A DNA stretch of 64,000 nucleotides from JAHJQZ01 sp963676075 (GCA_963676075.2 CAXXNZ010000011.1:496001-560000); one strand, 5' to 3'; counted from the first letter of the stretch, positions 7,896 to 16,906 are shown. Notes: generated by a model not told the origin, from the letters alone. Made by a program: numbers and translations.

Positions 7896-10800
7896 TTACG
7901 CCAAAGCCGCCGCGCCAGCGGTCTCACGACCGGCGCCATAAACGGCGCCCATCTGGGCGACGTCATAGGTGAGCGACACCGGCAGCGCGCCGAAATCAGC
8001 AAGCTGATCGGCGGCGGAATAGACAACAGCGCCGCTGGCCGACGTCAGTGTGCGCTTGAGGCTCGACCCGTCGAAAATACGGATGCGATAGTTTTCTGGA
8101 CTGGCGTCGAGCGGCATGTCCGCAAGCGCCCAACCATCGCCACCGAGCCGCGACCGCCGGATCCAGGTGATGTGCACGTCGCCGGTTTCGTCACGCTGCG
8201 CCTTGAGGTGAACCGGCATCAGCGGTTGCGCCAGTGCGATCCCCATTGCCGCCGAAACCTCCTGCCCACTGATATCGCGCGGCCCGGCAAACAGTTTGAA
8301 GCCGGCCGTCGTCCCGAGCCGGTTCTCACCCGGATCGGTCGCCGCCGCTGCGCTGGTGACCAGCATGACGGCATTACCCGCGCTCGCGGACCCGGCCCCG
8401 TCACCCGTACCATTGAGGCCGCGCAGCAGACCGCCCAACCGATAGGTCGCGCCGAAAATGAGCTCCGCGTGTGCAAAACCGATCAGCTCGGTGCTGTCAT
8501 CATCGCGCCGCACCAGCAAACGGTTGGCGCCGGCCAGCACCGCATCTTCAGTCTCGGACGCCAGATGACCGTCGTAAAGCGTCACCATCAGCGCACTTGC
8601 CGTGTCCCAGAGCACCGGTTCACGCGCCGACAGATCAGCTGCCAGTTCCCCGATTACCGCCGCGCGTGTCAGCCGCAAAACCTCGGCGCCGCTGACCCTG
8701 TCAGCAAGCACCACATCGCCCGGCCACGGATCGGCAAAGGCGCCGGCGACAAGCCGTGTCGGTCCACCCGCTTCCGGATCGGCAGGCAGATGGCCGATGA
8801 ACACGACGGGCAACGCCCCGACCTTGGCCACAGCCACGCCGGCGGCGTGACCATCAGCCAGCAAGGCGGAGAGCTTGTCCTGCCGGTGTGGCCGCGCCGA
8901 AACCCGCCGGGTCACGCCGTCGCGCACTTCGGTCAGCGTCAGCGCCGTATCCTTGCGCCCCGCTATGCGCAGGCGATCACCAGGCTCCAGCGCCATCAGC
9001 GACGGCGGCAAGGCGAATTCCATTTCCCGCGCCGGCTGGCGCGAAGCCATCAAGGCGTTCTCCGCCAGACCCCGGGCCGCCGCACCGTCGACCACCATGC
9101 CGGCATCGAAAAAGGCGCCGGAGACCCCATCGCCGGCAATGGCGGTGACGCTGGCGCCAAGATAGTCGCGGGCCGGATCGATATAGCTTAGCGCCAGTTC
9201 TTGCGGCAGTTCCGCATCCATCGGCCATTTCTCCGATGTCAGCGCCGCACCGGCATCGACGAGCTTGTCCGGATCGATTTCGGTCACCTCGCCGGTCCCC
9301 TCGATGGTGCAGACCAGCCCGTCCGGCGTGTCATGCAGCAGCGTCCGCGTCACGCTCAGGATCGGATCGAGCGCGTCGCGCAGGCTCGCCACCTGTTCGA
9401 TCGCCAGTCCGGATATCCCCGGCCCGCCCGCCTCGATCGCGGCAAAGCTCACGCCGTAGTCGTCGGACATCTTCTCGATCAACTCGCCATTGCCCGACGC
9501 CCCGAGCCGTCCGGTCAGCCAATGGCCGGTCGCGTGATTGGCCGCATCCGCCCACACGCCCGAAAGCACCGGAAAGCTCGGATAGGGCCGCGCGTCCCAG
9601 GTCCACAGCGCGATCCGTTCCGGATCGACCATGCGGCCGCCATAGATCGAGGAGACAGGATTGCCGGCATCGGCAAAACCCGGCGCGCCGGGCTGCCAAT
9701 GGCGCAGATGCGCCCTCAGGAACTGGCGCTGCATCAACGCGTCCGGTTGTCCATTCGAAAACCAGGGCCGCGCGTCTTCCGACGATTTGGCATCGGCAAA
9801 AGCGCTCGGCAGGTTGGCGCCCTTGTCGACCGCGCCGCACCCCAGTTCGGTGAACTGGATGGGCTTGGATTCGGGCACCCACGCCGTCGCCGTCGCCGAA
9901 CGCACGCCACCAACACGGTTGTGATGGCTATTGCCCCACCACGAAGCAATGTCCTTGTAGCGATAAACCCAGGGCTCACCATGGATGCCATCAGTGATCG
10001 GCGTACGCGTCTGGATCAAGCGGTCGGCATCCGACGCATAATACCAGTCGAACCCCTCGCCGCCGGCGATATTGGCCTCAAGATAATCGAGCGAATGGAT
10101 CGAGCCATAGCCGGCATCGAGATGCATCGCCCCGTCGCGCCAGTCGGCAATCGGCATGTAATTGTCGATGCCAACCGCATCGATCGCCGGCGCTGCCCAC
10201 AGCGGATCAAGATGAAACAGCTTGTCGCCCGGCGCATCCGCCGGCTGAAACCCATGATATTCCGACCAGTCGGCGGCGTAGGTGAGCTTTGTCCCCGGAC
10301 CGAGCACAGCACGCACGTCCGCTGCCAGCGCCACAAGCGCATCGACGAACGGAAAGCGCGTCGCATCCGAACGCAGCGTCGTCAGCCCGCGCATTTCCGA
10401 ACCGATGAGGAAGCCGTCAACGCCTCCGGCCAACGCGCACAGATGCGCATAATGCAGCACCATGCGCCGATAGCTCCATTCCGCCGGCCCCGAATAGACA
10501 ATGGTCCCCGCCCCGGCAGCAAAATCCGCGCGCCCAGCCACTCCGACGAAACCGGCAATCTCCGTTGCAGCCGCCGCGCTTTGATCCGGCGAACCGCTGA
10601 CATCAGGCGCAAGCGATGCAGTGATGCGCCCACGCCATGGATAGGCCGGCTGACCCGGCGTGCCCGAATAGGGATCGATCAAAGAATTCTCCGCCGGGAC
10701 ATCCATCATCACCAGCGGATAAAGCGTCACCGAAAGTCCACGTGCCTTGAGATCGGCAATCGCCGCCAGCACCGATGCATCGGACGGCGTGCCGCCGAAT

Positions 10801-11756
10801 GCCGGTCCGCCATCGACTTCGGAAACCACCCGCGCCGAGGCACGATCAATGCCGCTCACCACCCAGTTCGCATCGTTGATCTGCCGCGCCGCCCCCTCGA
10901 CACGCGGCGCAATCGTGCAGTTCCCACAGCGCAGATCGTCGCCGAACCAGCTGACAACCAGCGACACATGCCTGAGATTGGGGCAAAGCGCCTGCAACTG
11001 ATCGAGCGACACAGTCCAGTCGCTCAATCCGGTCACCGCATGGGCATTCTCGCTCGCCGTCACGCCGGGAGACATCAGTCGCAGCCGCGGCACCGGATCA
11101 TAGCCGAACTCGGTGGCGCCGGGGATCAGCGTCACCGCCGTCACCGCCTGTTCGAGATCGCCCGCCGGCCGGCAGATCTCGACCGAAATCGCCGGGATAC
11201 GATTGCCAAACTCGGTCAGCGGCAGCGCCTCGAAGACCACGTAGCAGGTGCCGCGATAGGCCGGTGCGTTACCGCCGCCCTGCTTGGCCGCAATCAGACT
11301 ATCCGGCATCTGGTCCGTAGACCCGGAGTAGAAACGGATATTGAGCCCGTCCGTATCGAGCAACTGCCCGTCGGCCCAGATGCGCCCCATCACCGGCACC
11401 TCGCCCTCGCACAGGGCAATGGCGAAATTGGCGGTGATGACGTCCTCGCTCTTTGACGAACCGCCAAGACCCTTGGCGCCGGAACTGGTGCCCGAATGCC
11501 GCTCCAACTCGGTCGCCCAGATGATGTTGCCGCTGAGCCGGTTCCAGCCATAGGCGCGCGGCACCACGCCGCCTTCGCGCGAACCGGTCAGGCGGATGTC
11601 ATGGCCGGCAGCCGGTTGCCGGTCCTCGCCGAACAACATGGCGTCGACGGCGCTGCCGGCCAGTGCGCCGAGCGCCCGGCCGACGGTCGCACCGAACGGT
11701 CCGCCGATTAAGCCGCCGACCGCTTGACCGGCAAGTGAAAGCGCTAGAGTTGCCAT
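7896..11756 (-). CDS. GTA host-specificity / megatron-like protein (gp15 type)
   Basis: A 1286-residue protein, the largest here and the usual length for gp15 of the Rhodobacter capsulatus GTA (RcGTA). The N-terminal 100 residues contain a Gly-rich hydrophobic segment ('AGQAVGGLIGGPFGATVGRALGALAG'). Residues ~400-760 form the glycoside-hydrolase TIM-barrel-like domain ('GVDGFLIGSEMRGLT', 'LTYAADWSEYHGF', 'AVGIDNYMPIADWRDG'), followed by the phage tail-protein domain and a C-terminal fibronectin-like part. The ATG at 11756 overlaps the TGA of the preceding peptidase gene, so the two are translationally coupled. In RcGTA the homologue forms the tail tip that penetrates the cell envelope. Orthology is clear from domain order and from its place after gp12, gp13 and gp14. 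Confidence 0.93.
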   Translation of the reverse strand: MATLALSLAGQAVGGLIGGPFGATVGRALGALAGSAVDAMLFGEDRQPAAGHDIRLTGSREGGVVPRAYGWNRLSGNIIWATELERHSGTSSGAKGLGGSSKSEDVITANFAIALCEGEVPVMGRIWADGQLLDTDGLNIRFYSGSTDQMPDSLIAAKQGGGNAPAYRGTCYVVFEALPLTEFGNRIPAISVEICRPAGDLEQAVTAVTLIPGATEFGYDPVPRLRLMSPGVTASENAHAVTGLSDWTVSLDQLQALCPNLRHVSLVVSWFGDDLRCGNCTIAPRVEGAARQINDANWVVSGIDRASARVVSEVDGGPAFGGTPSDASVLAAIADLKARGLSVTLYPLVMMDVPAENSLIDPYSGTPGQPAYPWRGRITASLAPDVSGSPDQSAAAATEIAGFVGVAGRADFAAGAGTIVYSGPAEWSYRRMVLHYAHLCALAGGVDGFLIGSEMRGLTTLRSDATRFPFVDALVALAADVRAVLGPGTKLTYAADWSEYHGFQPADAPGDKLFHLDPLWAAPAIDAVGIDNYMPIADWRDGAMHLDAGYGSIHSLDYLEANIAGGEGFDWYYASDADRLIQTRTPITDGIHGEPWVYRYKDIASWWGNSHHNRVGGVRSATATAWVPESKPIQFTELGCGAVDKGANLPSAFADAKSSEDARPWFSNGQPDALMQRQFLRAHLRHWQPGAPGFADAGNPVSSIYGGRMVDPERIALWTWDARPYPSFPVLSGVWADAANHATGHWLTGRLGASGNGELIEKMSDDYGVSFAAIEAGGPGISGLAIEQVASLRDALDPILSVTRTLLHDTPDGLVCTIEGTGEVTEIDPDKLVDAGAALTSEKWPMDAELPQELALSYIDPARDYLGASVTAIAGDGVSGAFFDAGMVVDGAAARGLAENALMASRQPAREMEFALPPSLMALEPGDRLRIAGRKDTALTLTEVRDGVTRRVSARPHRQDKLSALLADGHAAGVAVAKVGALPVVFIGHLPADPEAGGPTRLVAGAFADPWPGDVVLADRVSGAEVLRLTRAAVIGELAADLSAREPVLWDTASALMVTLYDGHLASETEDAVLAGANRLLVRRDDDSTELIGFAHAELIFGATYRLGGLLRGLNGTGDGAGSASAGNAVMLVTSAAAATDPGENRLGTTAGFKLFAGPRDISGQEVSAAMGIALAQPLMPVHLKAQRDETGDVHITWIRRSRLGGDGWALADMPLDASPENYRIRIFDGSSLKRTLTSASGAVVYSAADQLADFGALPVSLTYDVAQMGAVYGAGRETAGAAALA

Positions 11757-12190
11757 CAGGCGTCCTCGATTTCGGGGAAGGCGTAAACACCGCTCAGCCG
11801 GCGCTGCCAGGCGAGCGACAGCGGCGCTTCGATGACGCCGAGCCGCTCCTGGGCATGAATGAAACAATGATTGGCCGTGGCGATGCCGCAATGGCGCGCC
11901 GGCATGCTGCGGCTCAGCCGAAACAGCAGCACATCGCCCGGCAGGACCGCCCGCGTGACCTTTTCAAGATGCGTGTCCGCCGCCCGCTGCAACTGGCCGG
12001 GATCGGCATCGCGCCTCGGATCGACGGCATAGGCCGGCACCTGTTCGGGTTCCGCGCCATAAAGTCCGCGCCAGACCCCGCGCAGCAATCCGAGGCAATC
12101 GCAGCCGGCGCCCCGAACCGAAGCCTGGTGCCGATAGGGCGTGCCGAGCCAGGTCCGTGCTTCGGCGACCGCGTGTTCGGAAAGGCTCAT
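11756..12190 (-). CDS. NlpC/P60 peptidase of the GTA baseplate (gp14 type)
   Basis: A 144-residue cysteine peptidase. Cys32 in 'GAGCDCLGLLRG' is the expected nucleophile and His99 in 'PARHCGIA' the partner histidine; 'PGDVLLFR' precedes it as in other NlpC/P60 enzymes. The RcGTA homologue is a cell-wall peptidase in the tail tip. The start at 12190 (MSLSEHAV) is supported by a four-base overlap with the end of the gp13-like gene at 12187 and by the family's length; the longer upstream reading is antisense-like in composition. It overlaps the next gene by TGATG. Confidence 0.9.
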   Translation of the reverse strand: MSLSEHAVAEARTWLGTPYRHQASVRGAGCDCLGLLRGVWRGLYGAEPEQVPAYAVDPRRDADPGQLQRAADTHLEKVTRAVLPGDVLLFRLSRSMPARHCGIATANHCFIHAQERLGVIEAPLSLAWQRRLSGVYAFPEIEDA

Positions 12191-13077
12191 CTGACCAGCG
12201 GCGCGCCGTTGAGCGCGCTTCCCTGCTTGGGATAGCTCAGAACGAAATCGGACCCCGGGACATGCGGGAAGCCGCGGAAATTCACGGCATTGGCAAAGCG
12301 GTCGCGGCAGCTCGAGAAGGTACGGTCGCACCCCGCTTGCGCGGTGAAACCGTCCCCCACCGCCACCCATTCGGCGATCTCGGTGTCGAGGTCGAAATAA
12401 TCACCCACCACATCCCGCCCATGCGCGGCGATGGTGTCGGCAAGCCCGGACTTGTGGCCCGAGGTCCAACTGATCCGGCCGAAGGAGAACCAACCCGGGG
12501 CAAACGCTCCGACGCCGCTGATGCGAAGCCGCCGCGTCCCCTCGATCGCCAACACCGCTCCCGTCGCCGAATAGGCCGGATCATCGAGATCGATGCCGCA
12601 GGCCGTGGTGCCGAGCCGCGTTCCGCACAGCGCCTGATAATAGCGTCCCTGCTTGCGGTTGAGATCGGCCTGTGCCGAGCGCAATTCGGCCCGGAACAGG
12701 TGATCCTCCAGCGTGATTTCGCCAATGCGGTCGCGCCGGAGCAGATGGCGCATCGCCGGGTCGCGCCAGTTGACGCGCCAGGTCTCGACCGATGCGCCAT
12801 CAAAACGCCCCAGCCGGATATCGTCCTCGGTGATCGCCGCACTCGACAGCACGGCAACAAAATCGGTCGTGTCGGTGGCGCCACCGGTCTTTGCCGTCGC
12901 CTCGCTGGCATCGCCACCTGTCGCCGGCACAAACTCGCAACCGCCAAAGCTGACACGCGCGTCGTGATCGGTGAACCCGAGCACACGCCCGTCGCGCCGC
13001 TCCAGCCGCCAGCAGCTGCACAGCGTCGTCGCACCGCTTTCGATATGCGCGGCAAAGCCGGGATCGAGAGCTATCAT
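12187..13077 (-). CDS. DUF2163 hub protein (gp13 type)
   Basis: A 296-residue protein of the DUF2163 plus phage BR0599 C-terminal type, normal for GTA gp13. Diagnostic segments are 'TTLCSCWRLERRDG', 'GFTDHDA', 'LCGTRLGTTACGIDLDDP' and 'GCDRTFSSCRDRFANAVNFRGFPHVPG'. The last has paired cysteines in the pattern (Cys-x6-Cys, then an invariant 'FGNxxNFRG'-like string) seen throughout the family, which suggests metal or cluster binding. It forms the hub joining tail tube to baseplate in RcGTA. Its start overlaps the end of the gp12-like gene by four bases. Confidence 0.9.
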   Translation of the reverse strand: MIALDPGFAAHIESGATTLCSCWRLERRDGRVLGFTDHDARVSFGGCEFVPATGGDASEATAKTGGATDTTDFVAVLSSAAITEDDIRLGRFDGASVETWRVNWRDPAMRHLLRRDRIGEITLEDHLFRAELRSAQADLNRKQGRYYQALCGTRLGTTACGIDLDDPAYSATGAVLAIEGTRRLRISGVGAFAPGWFSFGRISWTSGHKSGLADTIAAHGRDVVGDYFDLDTEIAEWVAVGDGFTAQAGCDRTFSSCRDRFANAVNFRGFPHVPGSDFVLSYPKQGSALNGAPLVR

Positions 13078-13703
13078 GATCTGACCTCGACAAGCGGAAT
13101 GGCGGTGATTTCGGCGGCATCGAACCCGGCGAGATCGACCTCGAGCCGGTCGGTGTCGAACCGCACCGGCACATCGAACTCGAACCCCGCCGTCACCACC
13201 GCCCCAGCCGCCGGCGCGCTTTCAAGCGTCACGACGCCCGTCGTCTCGGAAACGGTGAAGTCACCCGCGCCGAGCATCGCGCCATTGACGGCAACCAGCA
13301 CGCTCGCCGCATCGGGCTTGGTGATCGGGCGGTCATACGGATCAAACCCAGCGCCGTAGCGCTTGATCAGCTGAAACGCATGCGTCTTCCCGTCGCCAAT
13401 GCCGATCTGCTGGTCGAGCGCCGTCGGTACGCCCGCCCCGCCGTTCGAGGAAAAATCGAGCCCGTCGCGCCACAGGAACGAATGAAACCGCCCGCGTCGT
13501 TCCTCGAAAAAGGCAACCACTGCCATCACGTCCTCGCGCGACTTGATGCCATAGCCGGCATTGTAGCGCCGCCGCGCATGGGCCCAGCGCTGGTTGCGCT
13601 CCTCGTGCCCCGATCTCAGCGCCGCGATATCGGTCAGCCGCTCCGGCCCACCACGCGAATTGAGCGCGATATCGATCGGAAATCGGATCTGGTGAAAAGC
13701 CAT
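13074..13703 (-). CDS. DUF2460 distal tail protein (gp12 type)
   Basis: A 209-residue protein matching DUF2460 over its length: 'MAFHQIRFPIDIALNSRGGPER', 'RNQRWAHARRRYNAGYGIKS', 'FFEERRGRFHSFLWRDGLDF' and 'VRFDTDRLEVDL'. In RcGTA the corresponding protein makes the distal tail ring. It shares one base with the end-to-start junction of the tape-measure gene (13703) and overlaps gp13 by four bases, so this run is tightly coupled. No abnormality is seen. Confidence 0.92.
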   Translation of the reverse strand: MAFHQIRFPIDIALNSRGGPERLTDIAALRSGHEERNQRWAHARRRYNAGYGIKSREDVMAVVAFFEERRGRFHSFLWRDGLDFSSNGGAGVPTALDQQIGIGDGKTHAFQLIKRYGAGFDPYDRPITKPDAASVLVAVNGAMLGAGDFTVSETTGVVTLESAPAAGAVVTAGFEFDVPVRFDTDRLEVDLAGFDAAEITAIPLVEVRS

Positions 13704-14257
13704 CAGCTTGCCCTCGTGCCGCGTTTGACCGCCCTCAGCAGCATGGCGCTGACCTCGGCCTCGGCGCCGACAAAGCTCCTGGCGTCACTGGCGGTGACGT
13801 TGAACGAAATCGAGATCGGCGCCGAAGCGCTCGACGCCACGCCGAGCCGCCCGTCAGACCCGCGCGCCAGCGGCAGCACCGCTTCGGGCCCTGCCTCGCC
13901 GGCAAGGCCCAATCCGCCATTGAGCGGAAAATAGGAGGGTGCCGACAGCACCCCACCCTTGGCGAAAGGTCGGACGCCAAGCCCGGTATCGCCCGCCGCG
14001 AACAGTGACGAGATCAGCCCGGACGCCAGGTTTTCGACCGGCTTGAACGCCGCCTTGAGCGCGATGTCGGCAAAGCTCTCGGCAATCGAACCGAGCACCG
14101 TCTTGAACGACTTTCCCTCGGTGATGGCGCTGCGCAAGCTCGAACTCAGCGTCTTGCCGACGCCGGACGCCAGGGTGTCGATGCGTTCGAGTTCGACACC
14201 GATATCGCCCAATTCGCGCGACAGGTCATCGGAGATGGAAATTCTCGTTTCAGCCAT
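13703..14257 (-). CDS. GTA tape-measure protein (gp11 type)
   Basis: A 184-residue protein with an N-terminal amphipathic helix region ('DDLSRELGDIGVELERIDTLASGVGKTLSSSLRSAI'), a central hydrophobic part and the Gly-rich signature 'GGLGLAGEAGPEAVLPLARGSDGRLGV', which is the usual C-terminal mark of short alphaproteobacterial GTA tape measures. The short length implies a short tail, in agreement with RcGTA. It overlaps the preceding chaperone-like gene by eight bases. Confidence 0.88.
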   Translation of the reverse strand: MAETRISISDDLSRELGDIGVELERIDTLASGVGKTLSSSLRSAITEGKSFKTVLGSIAESFADIALKAAFKPVENLASGLISSLFAAGDTGLGVRPFAKGGVLSAPSYFPLNGGLGLAGEAGPEAVLPLARGSDGRLGVASSASAPISISFNVTASDARSFVGAEAEVSAMLLRAVKRGTRAS

Positions 14258-14468
14258 TCATCTGCTCCTGTTGCGCCGGCACATCCGGAAAGCGTTGCTG
14301 CAGCGCCTCCAACCGCTCGCGCCCGATGGGTGTCCCGGCATCGCCGCCAGTCAGCCCGGCAGATGCCGCCGCCAGTTCGCGCGGGCTCATGTTCCAGAAG
14401 GCGTCGGGCGGCAGCCGCAACACGCCAAGCCCGAGCCGCATCGCTTCAGCCCAGGGAAACGGCGTCAT
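14250..14468 (-). CDS. phage tail assembly chaperone-like protein (Rcc01693 type)
   Basis: A 72-residue protein beginning 'MTPFPWAEAMRLGLGVLRLPPDAFWNMSPREL'. The 'FPW...GLGVLRLxPxxFWxMTPxEL' string is characteristic of the small gene between gp10 and gp11 in GTA clusters and is annotated as a phage tail assembly chaperone. It overlaps both neighbours (4 bases with gp10, 8 with gp11), which supports its start and stop. Confidence 0.9.
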   Translation of the reverse strand: MTPFPWAEAMRLGLGVLRLPPDAFWNMSPRELAAASAGLTGGDAGTPIGRERLEALQQRFPDVPAQQEQMNG

Positions 14469-14782
14469 TCCGCACCTTCGCCAAAGGTCGCGCGCAGCAG
14501 ATCGGCGGCAATCTTTGCCGCGCCGGTCAGCCCGCCCTCGATGCTGAGCCGCGCCAGGTCGTCGTCGGAAATCTGCGTACCACCACCGCGCAACCCGGCG
14601 CCCAGCAGCGCGATCAGGTCCGAGGCCGACACGCGCCCCTTTTCAAACCTCTCGGCCAGCCCGACGAGATCGCCGGCCTTCAGCCTCAGTTCAAGTTCGG
14701 CCAGCGCCCCGAGCGTCAGGCACAGCACATGGCGTTCGCCGCCGATAACAGCGTCGATCTCGCCGCGATGGGGATTGGCCAT
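14465..14782 (-). CDS. GTA gp10-like protein (GTA TIM/tail assembly family)
   Basis: A 105-residue protein beginning 'MANPHRGEIDAVIGGERHVLCLTLGALAELE'. The 'RGE...GG....LTLGALAELE' pattern defines the gene transfer agent gp10 family, thought to act in tail assembly. I chose the ATG at 14782, preceded by GGAG (on the minus strand), because the longer reading runs into a palindromic repeat. It is followed by the chaperone-like gene with a four-base overlap. Confidence 0.9.
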   Translation of the reverse strand: MANPHRGEIDAVIGGERHVLCLTLGALAELELRLKAGDLVGLAERFEKGRVSASDLIALLGAGLRGGGTQISDDDLARLSIEGGLTGAAKIAADLLRATFGEGAE

Positions 14783-14838
14783 CGGAGGACTCCTTGGATT
14801 GAAAGTCAGAAAAGACCAAGACTTGCCAAACCTCAGAT

Positions 14839-14926
14839 GTCGTCCCGGGACTTGATCCCGGGACCCATTCACCGCCAGCAAATTGCGCAAAGGCGGATGG
14901 ATTCCGGGATCAAGTCCCGGAATGAC
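14839..14926. repeat. palindromic 'GGACTTGATCC / GGATCAAGTCC' alphaproteobacterial repeat
   Basis: Two opposed copies of a CCCGGGACTTGATCCCGGG-type module enclose a short spacer. This palindrome is scattered through many alphaproteobacterial genomes and, when translated, reads 'VIPGLDPGIHP', as here. It lies in the only sizeable gap between gp9 and gp10. Confidence 0.85.
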
Positions 14927-14948
14927 AAAGAGCAAGTGGCCAGGTTCG

Positions 14949-15362
14949 CTACACCGCGCTAAATCCCACTTCCCCCGCACTCTCCAGCGCAATATCGAAC
15001 GTCACCTCGCCCGCATGGTCACCGGAAAACTCGAGACTGGTGATCTGGAACGGTCCCTCGACCACACCGAAATCGGGCAGGATCAGCTGCCAGTTGCGGA
15101 TCGTCCCGGCAAAGAACAGCGCCCGGATTTCAGCATCGGACGCCTGGTCCTTGAAGATGCCGCGCCCGGACACCGCGGCCTTGCGGATGCCGCCGCCATC
15201 AAGCAGTTCGCGCCACCGCCCGGCCGATTCCGCATCGGTCACGTCAACCGTGGCGGCATTGAGAGAAAGACTGCGGGTTCGCAAACCCGCGACGGTCAGA
15301 AACGAGCCGGACCCGGTCTGGTCCAGCTTCAACAGCATGTCCTTGCCGCTCTGGGCGCTCAT
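14949..15362 (-). CDS. major tail tube protein, TP901-1 family (gp9 type)
   Basis: A 137-residue protein starting 'MSAQSGKDMLLKLD', the typical opening of GTA/TP901-1 tail tube proteins, with 'VAGLRTRSLSLNA.TVDVTDAES..RWRELLDGGG' and a beta-sandwich C-terminus ('ITSLEFSGDHAGEVTFDIALESAGEV'). It should polymerise into the tail tube. It is separated from gp8 (upstream) and gp10 (downstream) by repeat-containing gaps of about 114 and 166 bases, unlike the overlapping genes that follow. Confidence 0.92.
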   Translation of the reverse strand: MSAQSGKDMLLKLDQTGSGSFLTVAGLRTRSLSLNAATVDVTDAESAGRWRELLDGGGIRKAAVSGRGIFKDQASDAEIRALFFAGTIRNWQLILPDFGVVEGPFQITSLEFSGDHAGEVTFDIALESAGEVGFSAV

Positions 15363-15391
15363 GGAAAAGTCCTTTCGGAAACGATGGAGCC

Positions 15392-15456
15392 CTCATCCTG
15401 AGCCCGTCGAAGGATGAGCCTGTCGAAGCGTCATCCCGAGCTTGTCGAAGAACGAG
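15392..15456. repeat. 'CATCCTGAG...TCGAAGG' palindromic repeat, tandem arms
   Basis: Three related arms, CTCATCCTGAGCCCGTCGAAGG, its near-complement and a diverged third copy, are arrayed head to head. The same module recurs at 20512-20598 and 22569-22608, each time in a gap of the GTA-like cluster. Confidence 0.75.
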
Positions 15457-15476
15457 GGCATTGCTGAACAGTCGCG

Positions 15477-15887
15477 TTAGGCCGCGGGTTCGGTGAACAT
15501 GCGCAGCAGCACGGCGGCGCGGGCGTAGCCGGTCTTGATGTCGATACTCGTGTCGGTGCGCTCGTGCCCGACCAGGGTCACCAGCAGCTCCGGCCCCGAC
15601 AGATCGGCGCCGAGCGCCACCGCGATGACGCGCTCGGCGATATCGAGCGCAGCCTTGCGGCGCGGCTCGGGATGCCAGCACTGGACGAGAAGCCGGTGGT
15701 CGTAGCCCGGCGTCTCGTCGCCATCGTGGCTCAAGACATCATGGCGCGAGATCGCCACATAGGGCGGGTTTTGCCCCTTCGGCGGCGCATCGAAAACGAA
15801 ACTACCGCCAAGCGCCGCAACCAGTTCGGCATCGGCGAACAGTGCCGCCAAGAGGCTCACCTGCAGGGAAACGATGGGATGGGTCAT
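15477..15887 (-). CDS. DUF3168 tail terminator-like protein (gp8 type)
   Basis: A 136-residue protein of the DUF3168 family: 'LQVSLLAALFADAELVAALGGSFVFDAPPKGQNPPYVAI' and 'VQCWHPEPRRKAALDIAERVIAVALG' are the recognised conserved blocks. In RcGTA the equivalent caps or connects the tail tube. The ATG at 15887 ('MTHPIVSLQ') is chosen because the nine codons before it overlap a palindromic repeat and look non-coding. Confidence 0.9.
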   Translation of the reverse strand: MTHPIVSLQVSLLAALFADAELVAALGGSFVFDAPPKGQNPPYVAISRHDVLSHDGDETPGYDHRLLVQCWHPEPRRKAALDIAERVIAVALGADLSGPELLVTLVGHERTDTSIDIKTGYARAAVLLRMFTEPAA

Positions 15888-15891
15888 AGGA

Positions 15892-15936
15892 GCATCGCGC
15901 AAAAAAGTGGGCACCGGTTTTTTGCAAAAGCGATGC
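15892..15936. repeat. short RIME-type palindrome upstream of gp8
   Basis: GCATCGC and GCGATGC form the outer arms, with AAAAAA/TTTTTT inside and a GTGGGCACCGG loop. This module is frequent between rhizobial genes. It sits immediately before the gp8 start and may influence mRNA stability. Confidence 0.7.
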
Positions 15937-15989
15937 GACCACGAGGAAAGGGAGGCTACGAGAAAGGTTCGTCTAGATACGAGCCGACC

Positions 15990-16331
15990 TCACCCCGTCA
16001 CTGTTGTTTCGGCACAGGCGCAGCTCAGATAGGCCCGCTTGCCATTGAGATCCTCGGTGCTGAGCACTTCGAGCGCCCGGCCACGCCAGGTGACGCGGTC
16101 GCCGGCCGATAGATCTGTCCGAAAGCGCATGACGACGGTGTGGGTCGCACGGGCGCCGCGCGCATCGGCAAATCCTGTCCGTCCCGAGGCCCGGGCATGA
16201 ACGCGGGCCCAGACGGTCGCCAGCGGCATGAACAAGACGCTCTGCCCGCCATCCGCCTCGATCACCTGTTGCTTGCGCGACAGGGCCACCCGGTCGCGCA
16301 GCCCGCCGGCCCCCGGCCTGTCGGCGCTCAC
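15990..16331 (-). CDS. head-tail adaptor (gp7 type)
   Basis: A 113-residue protein of the phage head-tail joining family: 'LRDRVALSRKQQ' at the start, 'WARVHARASGRTGFADARGARATHTVVMRFRTDLSAGDRVTWRGRALEVL' in the middle. I place the start at the GTG at 16331, which overlaps the TGA of the gp6-like gene (GTGA) and begins 'VSADRPGAGGLRDRV'; there is no better ATG in this stretch and the region upstream is gp6 in another frame. It ends with two nearby cysteines ('LSCACAETT'). Confidence 0.85.
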   Translation of the reverse strand: MSADRPGAGGLRDRVALSRKQQVIEADGGQSVLFMPLATVWARVHARASGRTGFADARGARATHTVVMRFRTDLSAGDRVTWRGRALEVLSTEDLNGKRAYLSCACAETTVTG

Positions 16332-16906
16332 AGCCGCACCGCCGTGTAGGGCGCGACCAGTCTGTCGAAGCCCGCCGGCACCACCGCCCCGGCCCCGGCG
16401 ACGATCACCGCATCGCGGTGTTCGAACCAATAGCCGACGAGCGTCAGCACGGCGTGCCTCAGGTCAGCCGGCACATCCTCGGGCGCATCGCCGTAGCCAG
16501 CGACATAATCGATCTCGATGGCATCGTTTGCCCGGATCGCCGGCAAGTCCGGGATCGCCACCGGCACGAACAGATAAGCTGGCGCCACCCCCGTTTCAGG
16601 CTGGAAGGCGGCAAGGGTCAAAGCCGTTGCCGCGCCGTCCTCGTCATAGGCGCGGATCTCGGTCAACGCCCTGAGCGGCGCCACTGGCAAGCCGATCCGG
16701 CGGTTCGCAGGCACGCTGTCGAGCGCCATGCGCCAGGACTGGGTGATCATCGCCCGCCCGGTGACACTTTCGACATGCAGCCGCGCCGCCGTGACAAGCG
16801 TCGAAATGAAGGCGTCCTCGTCGTCGCCGTCGACGCGCAAAAAGGCTTTCGCCTTCGCAAGCGTCACCGGCTCCGTTGCGGGACCCGCAAGGAGATAGGC
16901 AGTCAT
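16328..16906 (-). CDS. head-tail connector (gp6 type)
   Basis: A 192-residue protein of the phage gp6-like connector family. 'PVTLAKAKAFLRVDGDDEDAFISTLVTAARLHVESVTGRAMITQSWR' is the standard family start, and 'IRANDAIEIDYVAGYGDAPEDVPADLRHAVLTLVGYWFEHRDA' the standard end. It should form the ring at the portal neck. In known GTA clusters it directly follows the capsid gene; here an alkaline phosphatase gene on the opposite strand lies between, so gp6 to gp15 probably need their own promoter in the 160 bases upstream. Confidence 0.92.
   Translation of the reverse strand: MTAYLLAGPATEPVTLAKAKAFLRVDGDDEDAFISTLVTAARLHVESVTGRAMITQSWRMALDSVPANRRIGLPVAPLRALTEIRAYDEDGAATALTLAAFQPETGVAPAYLFVPVAIPDLPAIRANDAIEIDYVAGYGDAPEDVPADLRHAVLTLVGYWFEHRDAVIVAGAGAVVPAGFDRLVAPYTAVRL

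Noticed and set aside
9201..11456. A 751-codon plus-strand frame opposite the host-specificity gene.
   Set aside because: It is very rich in Arg, His, Pro and Gln and lies fully antisense to the clearly coding gp15-type gene; it results from high GC at third positions.
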